DNA of 20,368 nt from positions 1 through 20,368 of the forward strand of contig JBDTLT010000085.1 of NCBI GenBank assembly GCA_039934635.1, read 5' to 3'. Made by a program: the position numbers and the translations under genes. The number at the start of each line of letters is the position of its first letter. Within the stretch, counting starts at the first letter, position 1. This DNA is from DATLFA01 sp039934635. GTDB taxonomy: Bacteria > Actinomycetota > Acidimicrobiia > Acidimicrobiales > WLNW01. The notes under the pieces are model-generated. The model saw only the letters and a program-made list of their open reading frames with translations. It was not told where the DNA came from and searched no databases. Shown piece by piece: positions 6,506 through 13,363 of the stretch.

Positions 6506-7729
6506 TCATCGCTGCACGGGTTGCGGGCGCAGGTCGACCGGGTCGAGACCGAGCATGTCGATGGCGTTGCCCCGCAAGATGCGCTCGAGCTCGGCCGGCG
6601 ATACCTGCGCCGCGATGCGCTCGACGACCTTGTGGGTGTTCGGCCACGTCGAGTCTTGATGCGGGTAGTCGACCTCGAAGACCATCTGGTTGATGCCGAT
6701 CGCATCACGGTTGACGACGCCCGTGTTGTCGTCGAAGAAGCAGCCGTAAACACGTCCCGGCACATAGCTGCTCGGCGGTTGCGTGATGATCTCGGGCAAT
6801 TCGGCGTACGCGGTGTGGGTGTAACAGTTGTCGACCCGTTCGAGGATGAACGGCATCCACCCCACCTGGCTCTCGGAATACGCGATCTTGATGTGCGGGA
6901 ACCGGACCAACAGACCCGAGACGAGCCATTCGACCATCGACAGCTGTGCCATCGCGAACGTCATTGCGGTATTCGCCGCGCGCGGCGCGAAAGGACTGGT
7001 CTCGACCATGCGGGAGCCAGAACCGATGTGCATGCACAGAACGGTGCCCGTTTCGTCGCACGCCTCGAAGACCGGGTCCCAGTAGCGGTCGGGATGATGG
7101 ATCGACGGCAGTCGCAGATGATGCGGCATCTCCGGGAAGGTGATCGCACGGCAACCGCGGGCCGCGTTGCGGCGGATCTCGTGGGCCGCCGCCGCGGGAT
7201 CCCACAGCGGGATCAAACACAGTGGCATGAGACGCCCGCCGGAATCACCGCACCACTCTTCGATCATCCAGTCGTTGTACGCCTGCACGCACAATGCGGC
7301 GAGGCGCTTGTCCTTCGCCTCGAGGAACATCTGGCCGCAGAAGCGGGTGATGAACGGGAAACACAGCGAGCGCTCGGTGCGGTTGAGGTCCATGTCGCGG
7401 AGTCGCTCGGCCGGGTCGTAGCAACCGGGCCGCATTTCTTCGTAGGCAATCGGTTCGCTCGTATGCCACTCGACCGGATAGCCGACGCACGCCACGACGC
7501 GCGGAACCACCTTGGTCACTTCTTCATAGAGCCAGAAGTCGGTGACCGGTCCCTCGCCGCCGCGCTCATAGCGCACGGCGAGCGTCTCGGGATCCGCAAC
7601 CGTGCGACACGTATCGCGCACGACCCGCGGCCCCACGTCGCGATCGCGCGCAGGCAGACGGTCTGACCACAACGTCGGAGGTTCGACCACGTGGTCGTCG
7701 ACCGAGATGATCCAGGGGTAGTCGCTCAT
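6506..7729 (-). CDS. Amidohydrolase_2 family protein
   Basis: A 407-residue TIM-barrel amidohydrolase of the type widespread in actinobacteria and often assigned to aromatic-acid decarboxylation or hydrolysis. The N-terminus has VDDHVVEPPTLW, where D-x-H takes the place of the usual HxH, as in this subfamily. MHIGSGS (about residue 235) and FEVDYPHQDSTWPN near the C-terminus supply a metal His and the catalytic Asp. Length is usual and no signal peptide is seen. Its ATG overlaps the upstream amidohydrolase stop by 4 bp (ATGA), so the two are made together. It ends beside the palindromic terminator. The substrate is unknown; pairing with an acylase-like enzyme suggests consecutive steps. Confidence 0.9.
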   Translation of the reverse strand: MSDYPWIISVDDHVVEPPTLWSDRLPARDRDVGPRVVRDTCRTVADPETLAVRYERGGEGPVTDFWLYEEVTKVVPRVVACVGYPVEWHTSEPIAYEEMRPGCYDPAERLRDMDLNRTERSLCFPFITRFCGQMFLEAKDKRLAALCVQAYNDWMIEEWCGDSGGRLMPLCLIPLWDPAAAAHEIRRNAARGCRAITFPEMPHHLRLPSIHHPDRYWDPVFEACDETGTVLCMHIGSGSRMVETSPFAPRAANTAMTFAMAQLSMVEWLVSGLLVRFPHIKIAYSESQVGWMPFILERVDNCYTHTAYAELPEIITQPPSSYVPGRVYGCFFDDNTGVVNRDAIGINQMVFEVDYPHQDSTWPNTHKVVERIAAQVSPAELERILRGNAIDMLGLDPVDLRPQPVQR

Positions 7730-9444
7730 CGTGCGCCCTTCTCGATGGTCTGCCGTTGGTTGCTCGCGCTACGTGCGAGTGGACCACGGATCAGCGTGCC
7801 CGGCAACGCGCCGGTGTGCTCGCCACGGTCGTGCACTACCTCGCCGGCCACGATGGTGGCGAGGAACCCGACCGCCGTCTGCTTGATGCGCCGCGCCCCG
7901 GCGGGCAGGTCGTTGACAACGGTGGGCATGGCTGGCGCGACGCGTGCCGCGTCGAAGACGTTGAGGTCGGCCACGAAGCCTTCGCGCAGGATGCCGCGGT
8001 CATGAAAACCCCACGCGCGTGCAGGAGCGAGCGTCAGCATGCGGACCGCCTCTTCGAGAGTGAAGTCCTGGCAATCGCGCACCCAGTGCGCGAGGAAGTG
8101 CGTTTGGATCGAGCAGTCGGACATCTGACTGACGTGTGCACCGGCGTCGGAGAACGCCATCACCGTGCGGGGGTGCTTCATCACCTGCTTGACACCGGCG
8201 TGGTCAAAAGGAGAGTTCGTCTGCACGAAGAACTGTTCGAAATCTGATTCGAGCGCGAGGTCGATCATCAACTCGACGGGATCGACGCCGCGGGCACGCG
8301 CCATCTCGGCAACGGTCAGGTGCGGTGGCACGGGCCGCGCCAATACCTGCATCCGTTCGAAGTCGGGCTTGCGAGCCTCGCCACCGATGGCGCGCCCGTA
8401 GGGTCCGTTGTGGGCGGCCCACACCAATCGGGCGCGCACCTCGGGATCGCGCAACGCGTGGCGCAAGTCGTCGGCCGGTAGCGCGCGCACCTGTTGCCAC
8501 TCGGGCAACGAGTCGAACGCCAGCTGCGTCTTGAACGACGACATCGTGCCGATGCCGCGGCAATGCGTCAGCCCAAACATGCGACCACCCGCCGCGGCGG
8601 TGGCATCGATGAGATCGAGTGATCGGGTGCTGGAGCCGGTGGCGCCGATGGCAAACGGTATGCCCGACTCGACCGCCAGGTCGATCAATCGCGCGTCGCG
8701 GGCGGCTCGCTCGTCTTCGTTCGGTGGATCTTCGACGAGCTGAAAGACACCTGCACCGAGCTCGCCCATCACACCGACGAGGTAGCGCAGCTCGTCCCAC
8801 GACGCGAGTCGCGACGCAACGGGCCGGTTGTCGGAGGTCTCGTGATGATGCGTGCGCGAAGTGGTGAACCCATACGCGCCGGCGCGCAACGCGTTGCGCA
8901 ACTCGTCGGCCATGGCTCGCTGGTCGTCGGCAGTGGCCTCGTCGGTGAACGCGCGCTCGCCCATCGCGAACGTGCGCAACGCCGAGTGACCGATGTTGGC
9001 GGCGTAGTTGATGCCCTTGGGCAGACGATCGACGACATCGAGATACTCGGCAAAAGTCGTCCAGGTCCAGTCGATACCGGCGGCCATCGCCGCACCAGAG
9101 ATATCTTCGGCGCGCTCGAGATTGCGCACCACCAGTTGACTCTGTTCGGCACTGGCAGGCGCGAGCGTGAAACCACAGTGACCCATCACGACCGTCGTCA
9201 CGCCGTGCCAACACGAACACGAACCGAGCGGATCCCAGAAGATTTGTGCGTCCATGTGCGTGTGGCCGTCGATGAAGCCAGGCGTCACGACATGACCCTC
9301 GGCATCGATGTCGCGGTCGCCGTGCTCCCGAATACGGCCCACCGACGCGATCAAACCGTCCCGCAGGCCCACGTCAGCCCGGTACGGAGGCATGCCGGTG
9401 CCGTCGACGACCCAACCGTTGCGTATGACGACATCGAACGCCAT
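7726..9444 (-). CDS. N-acyl-D-amino-acid deacylase-like amidohydrolase
   Basis: A 572-residue amidohydrolase of the D-aminoacylase/dihydroorotase-like group, whose members hydrolyse amide bonds of N-acylated amino acids or related compounds. The urease-like start MAFDVVIRNGWVVDGTG is followed by PGFIDGHTHMD (H61/H63), MGHCGFTLAP with C100 at the position of the bridging ligand in D-aminoacylase, H163 in NIGHSALR, and FSDAGAH with catalytic-type D443. I chose ATG 9444 with GGGGG upstream over the longer TTG-initiated frame. The gene diverges from the MBL gene across a 66-bp gap that contains a 14-bp palindrome. The stop overlaps the next amidohydrolase start by 4 bp. True substrate uncertain. 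Confidence 0.9.
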   Translation of the reverse strand: MAFDVVIRNGWVVDGTGMPPYRADVGLRDGLIASVGRIREHGDRDIDAEGHVVTPGFIDGHTHMDAQIFWDPLGSCSCWHGVTTVVMGHCGFTLAPASAEQSQLVVRNLERAEDISGAAMAAGIDWTWTTFAEYLDVVDRLPKGINYAANIGHSALRTFAMGERAFTDEATADDQRAMADELRNALRAGAYGFTTSRTHHHETSDNRPVASRLASWDELRYLVGVMGELGAGVFQLVEDPPNEDERAARDARLIDLAVESGIPFAIGATGSSTRSLDLIDATAAAGGRMFGLTHCRGIGTMSSFKTQLAFDSLPEWQQVRALPADDLRHALRDPEVRARLVWAAHNGPYGRAIGGEARKPDFERMQVLARPVPPHLTVAEMARARGVDPVELMIDLALESDFEQFFVQTNSPFDHAGVKQVMKHPRTVMAFSDAGAHVSQMSDCSIQTHFLAHWVRDCQDFTLEEAVRMLTLAPARAWGFHDRGILREGFVADLNVFDAARVAPAMPTVVNDLPAGARRIKQTAVGFLATIVAGEVVHDRGEHTGALPGTLIRGPLARSASNQRQTIEKGAR

Positions 9445-9458
9445 GGCTCGTGACCCCC

Positions 9459-9472
9459 GGTTGCCGGCAACC
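9459..9472. promoter_or_regulatory. Perfect 14-bp palindrome in the divergent gap
   Basis: GGTTGCCGGCAACC is its own reverse complement. It lies in the 66-bp gap between two divergent units, 15 bp from the amidohydrolase start and 38 bp from the MBL start. It is a candidate operator able to control both directions. No regulator gene is next to it. Confidence 0.4.
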
Positions 9473-9510
9473 AAGCAAGGAGAACCGTACTCCTCGCGGA
9501 GGCTCGCAGA

Positions 9511-10641
9511 ATGCTAGACAACGCCACCATGAGCTCCGTATCGCCCCTACCCCCAGTCGAGAGAGTGCGACCGGGGCTGTGGAGCGTGCCGGTTCCGCTG
9601 CCCAACAGCTCGTTGCGTTACGTGTACGTCTACGTCTTCGAGACCGATCGGGGCGCCTACATCATCGATGCCGGGTGGAATACCGACGAGGCGTTCGACT
9701 CGCTCTCGGCCGGCCTCGGTGAGGCGGGCTTCGCGATGAGCGACGTGCGCGGCGTATTGGTGACGCACATCCATCCCGACCACTACGGGCTCGCGGGCCG
9801 CGTACGTGAGGCGTCGGGCGCGTGGATCTCGTTGCACCCCGCCGACGCCGCGCTGATCACCGATCGCTACGACGAACCCACCGATCTTCTCGAACGAGTG
9901 GGCTCGATGCTGCGCCGTCTCGGCGCGCCAGAGGCCGAGATGGTGTCGCTACAACAAGCCGCGATGCCGTTGCGTGCGCTCGTCGACGCGGTGCAACCCG
10001 ACGTCCTGCTCGAAGACGGACAACGGCCCGACGTTCCCGGCTGGGATCTTTCGGCGATATGGACCCCCGGGCATTCCCCCGGTCACTTGTGTTTCTGGGA
10101 GCCGCGCTACCAACTCATGCTCTCGGGTGATCACGTGCTGCCGCGCATCACGCCCAACATCCCATTTCACCCGCAAGCAGGGGACGACCCATTGGGCGAC
10201 TTCCTCGAGTCACTCGACAAGCTCGAGAACTACGACGCCGACGAGGTACTCCCCGCACACGAACATCGCTTCGTCGGATTGCAGGGGCGTCTCGAAGAAC
10301 TGCGGGTGCACCACCAGCATCGCTTCGAAGAGATCGTTGTCGCCATCGGCCAGGGCGTCACCACCGCGTGGGGTATCGCGGAACGCATGCATTGGTCGCG
10401 CTCTTGGGATCGTATCGAGGGGTTCATGCGGCGTGCTGCGGTTGCCGAGGCGATGGCACACCTGCGTACACTCGAACGCCGAGGCATACTCCACGAGACC
10501 GTCGGCGAACCGTCTTCCTGGACTTTCGCCGGCAACGGCCACGAACCGGTGGCGCAGCCACTGATCTCCACCACTCACACGCACACCGAGACCGGCACTC
10601 ACACCCACTCACACGGGCCCTACGGGCATCACCACGGGTGA
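9511..10641 (+). CDS. Metallo-beta-lactamase-fold hydrolase with His-rich tail
   Basis: A 376-residue MBL-fold enzyme of the glyoxalase-II/LACTB2-like type. The metal motif HxHxDH reads THIHPDH (H86, H88, D90, H91). Further ligands are H188 or H192 in TPGHSPGHL, D207 in SGDH, and H250 in LPAHEH. A C-terminal winged-helix segment, about 258-335, resembles the BLACT_WH extension. The last 22 residues hold 8 His in THTHT-, THTHSH- and GHHHG-type runs, which is unusual and suggests metal storage or sensing. GGAGG at 9498-9502, 8 bases upstream, fixes the start at ATG 9511 rather than the internal ATG at 9529. DUF2630 follows after 30 bp. Substrate: a thioester, lactone or nucleic acid; not decidable. 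Confidence 0.92.
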   Translation: MLDNATMSSVSPLPPVERVRPGLWSVPVPLPNSSLRYVYVYVFETDRGAYIIDAGWNTDEAFDSLSAGLGEAGFAMSDVRGVLVTHIHPDHYGLAGRVREASGAWISLHPADAALITDRYDEPTDLLERVGSMLRRLGAPEAEMVSLQQAAMPLRALVDAVQPDVLLEDGQRPDVPGWDLSAIWTPGHSPGHLCFWEPRYQLMLSGDHVLPRITPNIPFHPQAGDDPLGDFLESLDKLENYDADEVLPAHEHRFVGLQGRLEELRVHHQHRFEEIVVAIGQGVTTAWGIAERMHWSRSWDRIEGFMRRAAVAEAMAHLRTLERRGILHETVGEPSSWTFAGNGHEPVAQPLISTTHTHTETGTHTHSHGPYGHHHG

Positions 10642-10671
10642 AGCGCACACCACGACAGGAGGACTCCACCC

Positions 10672-10899
10672 ATGGAAGATGAAGAGATCCTCAAGCGGAT
10701 CCGCACGATGGTCGAGGAAGAGCACGGGCTGCGGCACTCCGGCGAGATGGTCGACGACAGCCGCATGCGACAACTCGAAGAGATGCTCGACCAATGCTGG
10801 GATCTGCTACGCCAGCGCCGCGCGCACCGCGAGTTCGGCGAGGACGCCGACGATTCGCAAGCCCGTGGCATCGCCACGGTCGAGCACTACGAGCAGTAA
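10672..10899 (+). CDS. DUF2630 family small protein
   Basis: A 75-residue acidic, helical protein that matches DUF2630, a short actinobacterial family. It has EDEEILKRIRTMVEEEH at the start, LDQCWDLLRQRRA in the middle and the terminal motif REFGEDADDSQARGIATVEHYEQ-like ending. The role is unknown; charged heptad-like spacing suggests a helical hairpin or partner-binding protein. A clear GGAGG ribosome-binding site precedes ATG 10672. It lies 30 bp after the MBL gene, so the two are probably one operon. The convergent HD-domain gene ends 3 bp away, with no room for a separate terminator. Confidence 0.9.
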   Translation: MEDEEILKRIRTMVEEEHGLRHSGEMVDDSRMRQLEEMLDQCWDLLRQRRAHREFGEDADDSQARGIATVEHYEQ

Positions 10900-10902
10900 C
10901 GC

Positions 10903-11451
10903 TTACGCTGGTGTGAAGAACCGGCGCACCAGCGGCTCGTAATAGTCGAGGGGCGCGCTGCGATAGTCGGTGTCGAAGGCCACTTGGTCGTACTTGGCGC
11001 AGAACTCCGCGGTGTACTCGTAGTACTCCGAGTCGCGATACGCGTCGCGCGTGTTGCGATCCATGCCGATGTGATGCCAGAAGTAGTAGCCCTGGAAGAT
11101 GCCGTGGTGCGCAACCATCCAGTGGTTGGCCTCTGAAACGAACGGCTTGACGATCGCGGCGCCGACTTGTGGATGGTTGTAGGGCGCGAGCGTGTCGCCG
11201 ATGTCGTGCAGCAACGCGCACATCAAGTACTCCTCGTCGCGGCCATCGCGCTCGGCGCGAGTCGTCGTCTGCAACGAATGCTCGAGGCGGCTGACGGGGA
11301 AACCACCGTGATCGTTCTCGAGATAGCGCAACTGCTCGAGGATGCGGTCGGCGACCATGCGCTGCGTCGCATCGAGCTGGACGGAGATGATCGCCCAGTC
11401 TTCGCGGGTCGACTCGTCGAAGGATTTGAACGAAGCCCTCGCTGCGGTCAT
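10903..11451 (-). CDS. PhnZ-like HD-domain protein (putative mixed-valence diiron oxygenase)
   Basis: A 182-residue HD-superfamily protein. The segment FPVSRLEHSLQTTTRAE followed by ALLHDIGDTL is close to the pattern in PhnZ and TmpB, which are iron-dependent oxygenases rather than phosphatases. The PhnZ ligand series can be read in order: H58, H82-D83, H93 (YNHPQVGA), H115 or H116 (MVAHHG), and D155 (AKYDQ). The spacing after HD also resembles PhnZ more than typical phosphohydrolases. The C-terminus is short. The start is backed by GAGGGG, 7 bases upstream. It diverges from an SDR. Alternatives are an ordinary HD phosphohydrolase or an inactive binder. The substrate is open. Confidence 0.85.
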   Translation of the reverse strand: MTAARASFKSFDESTREDWAIISVQLDATQRMVADRILEQLRYLENDHGGFPVSRLEHSLQTTTRAERDGRDEEYLMCALLHDIGDTLAPYNHPQVGAAIVKPFVSEANHWMVAHHGIFQGYYFWHHIGMDRNTRDAYRDSEYYEYTAEFCAKYDQVAFDTDYRSAPLDYYEPLVRRFFTPA

Positions 11452-11493
11452 CGCAATCCCCTCTCATTCGTGGTTCTGGTAGAAGCTACAAGT

Positions 11494-12270
11494 ATGGACG
11501 CAGAACTGGATTTCAGCGGAAAGACGATCCTCGTGACGGGATCGGGACGCAACATCGGGCGGGCAATCATCCTCGAGTTCGCCGCACGCGGCGCCAACGT
11601 GATCATCAACGCCCGGTCCAACCGGGCCGAGGCCGACGCGGTCGAGCAAGAGGCCCGGGCACTCGGTGCCGAGGCACTGGTGGTCATGGGCGAACCGGCT
11701 GACCTCGCGGTCGTCGACGAGATGCAACAGCGCGCCGAGGCGGCCTTCGGTCGCGTCGACATCTACGTGAGCAACGCGGCGCGACGCCCGTTCAAGGATT
11801 TTTGGGAGACCACCAACGAGGACTGGCACGAGTATCTCAACCAACAGTTGACGGCGTCGTGGTACCTGGCTAAAGCCTTCGCTCCTGCGATGCGCGACGC
11901 CGGCTACGGACGCATCATCCACATGAACGGGCCCGACGGCTACCGCGGCGGCTGGACCCGCGCCCCCCACTCGTCGGCAAAGGGCGCGCTGCGTACGCTC
12001 ACGAAATCGTTGGCCGCCGGCCTCGGTCAACACGGGATCACCGTCAACGACATCAACCCCGGATTCACCGACACGATCCGCGACCCGGCGACCCATCCGT
12101 TCCTCATCGGCGACGACAACCGCCGCCAGACGATCTCGCGCATCCCGATCGGGCGCGGCACGACACCGCGCGAAATTGCGTTCACCTGCGCGTTCCTCTG
12201 CTCGGCACCGGCGCTGTGCATCAACGGTTCGATCATTCACTGCGACGGTGGCCTGTCCATGCTCGGTTGA
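11494..12270 (+). CDS. SDR-family protein lacking canonical catalytic Ser and Tyr
   Basis: A 258-residue protein with the SDR Rossmann fold: TGSGRNIG at 15-22, SNAA at 93-96 in place of NNAG, and INPGFTDT. The cofactor loop INARSNR suggests NADP. The catalytic positions are altered. Where SDRs have S in the NISS-type strand it has HMNGPDG (G146). Where they have YxxxK it has PHSSAK, so His159 replaces the Tyr while K163 is kept. The DNA codon is CAC, read directly. Length is typical. The short leader has no strong ribosome-binding site. The protein is probably a binding or regulatory homologue, or uses His chemistry. The divergent partner is the HD-domain gene. Confidence 0.88.
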   Translation: MDAELDFSGKTILVTGSGRNIGRAIILEFAARGANVIINARSNRAEADAVEQEARALGAEALVVMGEPADLAVVDEMQQRAEAAFGRVDIYVSNAARRPFKDFWETTNEDWHEYLNQQLTASWYLAKAFAPAMRDAGYGRIIHMNGPDGYRGGWTRAPHSSAKGALRTLTKSLAAGLGQHGITVNDINPGFTDTIRDPATHPFLIGDDNRRQTISRIPIGRGTTPREIAFTCAFLCSAPALCINGSIIHCDGGLSMLG

Positions 12271-12310
12271 TCACTTGTAACGCCGCACTGCTCGGCCGAC
12301 ACTATTGAGG

Positions 12311-13048
12311 ATGCTGACATCGAGGCCCCGCTGGTACGAACTGGCGCCAGAAGTCCTTCTCGCGGTCGGGTTGACCGTCTTCTTCATCGACGAACCCGAT
12401 GCCGCAACCAGCGCATTCAAGAGCACCCGAGCAATCTCGCTGATGGCGCTCAGCGCCGTCGTATGGCTGGGCGCCCGTCTGCTCTCGGCACGGCTGGTGC
12501 CCTGGCGGTCCGCGCGGCTCGGCGTCTTTGCGGTTGGCGCGGCGGCGGTCCTGGCGGTGGTCGTGGTGCCCGCGTACGACAATGACACGGTCGTCGAAGC
12601 GTTTCCCGGGGCAAGTCCCGTGACCACTGCGGCTGCTCCCTCGAGCCCAACGACGCCGTCAGCCACGTCGCCGGTCGCCGCACCGTCGACGACCAGTGCC
12701 CCGTCGTCTACGGAGATCAGCCCGGTCCGCATCCGGGTCGGGCAATTCCGTGGCATCGATCACCGGGCATCGGGCACCGTGGCGGTGTACCGGCAGGCCG
12801 ACGGTCGCTACGTGATCGGCCTCGAGGACTTCGACATCCAGCCAGGCCCCGACTACGACCTCTACGTCGTACCCGGCGCCGATCGAGACAAGCGCGACGC
12901 GGGCACTCGCCTCGATGACCTGCGCGGCAATCGCGGCACACAGTTCTACGATGTGCCCGCCACTGTCGATTTGAGCAGCGGCGCGTGGTCGGTGCTCGTG
13001 TGGTGTCAGACCTTCGGCGTGCCGGTCGCCAACGCGACGCCCGTGTGA
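12311..13048 (+). CDS. Membrane-anchored DM13-domain protein
   Basis: A 245-residue protein. The N-terminal half has three likely membrane helices, about residues 11-26, 40-57 and 69-88. A Ser/Thr/Pro/Ala-rich linker of about 40 residues (100-138) leads to a C-terminal DM13 domain, which is thought to be an electron-transfer or redox module outside the membrane. DM13 hallmarks are GQFRGIDHRASGTVAVYR, IQPGPDYDLYV, LRGNRGTQFYDVP, and VLVWCQTFGVP with conserved C232. I chose ATG 12311; a TTG at 12305 is possible, and neither has a well-spaced ribosome-binding site. It lies 40 bp after the SDR on the same strand and converges on the isomerase-like gene, 6 bp away. Confidence 0.88.
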   Translation: MLTSRPRWYELAPEVLLAVGLTVFFIDEPDAATSAFKSTRAISLMALSAVVWLGARLLSARLVPWRSARLGVFAVGAAAVLAVVVVPAYDNDTVVEAFPGASPVTTAAAPSSPTTPSATSPVAAPSTTSAPSSTEISPVRIRVGQFRGIDHRASGTVAVYRQADGRYVIGLEDFDIQPGPDYDLYVVPGADRDKRDAGTRLDDLRGNRGTQFYDVPATVDLSSGAWSVLVWCQTFGVPVANATPV

Positions 13049-13054
13049 AGGCGA

Positions 13055-13363
13055 TCAGGCCTGCACGATGTCCTCGAAACGCGTCGCTTCGGCGTTGTCG
13101 TAATAGTGAACTGCGAGCGCTTCGACATGGATGTCCATGAAGCGCCAGAGCGGCAAGGTCCACAGGATCTTGTCGAGCTCTTCGGTGCTCCCCACCTCGA
13201 AGATCGTCACGGCCTCGTAGCGCCCAGGCACCCGCCACACATGCTTGACCACGCCCGAAGCGTGCAGCTGGCGCCCCTGCACGCGCTCTTGCTCGAGCAG
13301 CCGGGCCCAGTCGGGGTGATCGGTGGACCCGGACCGGATCGTCGAACGAACCAAGAAAATCAT
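13055..13363 (-). CDS. Muconolactone delta-isomerase-like protein
   Basis: A 102-residue protein resembling muconolactone isomerase (ferredoxin-like fold, usually decameric), which acts in the catechol branch of the beta-ketoadipate pathway. Matching features are the start MIFLVRSTIR, the central KHVWRVPGRYEAVTIFEVGS, the segment LDKILWTLPLWRFMDIHVEAL, and HYYDN at the end. Length is normal. Its ATG sits in the stop of the upstream phosphotransferase (ATGA overlap), so the two are coupled. No catechol dioxygenase or muconate cycloisomerase is nearby, so a true muconolactone substrate is unproved; many actinobacterial paralogues serve other pathways. Confidence 0.85.
   Translation of the reverse strand: MIFLVRSTIRSGSTDHPDWARLLEQERVQGRQLHASGVVKHVWRVPGRYEAVTIFEVGSTEELDKILWTLPLWRFMDIHVEALAVHYYDNAEATRFEDIVQA

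Noticed and set aside
6398..7666. 422-residue plus-strand open frame antisense to the amidohydrolase
   Set aside because: No motif is recognisable and it covers an amidohydrolase with intact catalytic motifs on the other strand.
5233..11451. A phosphonate-degradation system from the PhyH and PhnZ-like genes
   Set aside because: The two genes are 5 kb apart, in different units and orientations, with no phn transport or hydrolase genes. The family resemblance is kept as a hypothesis only.
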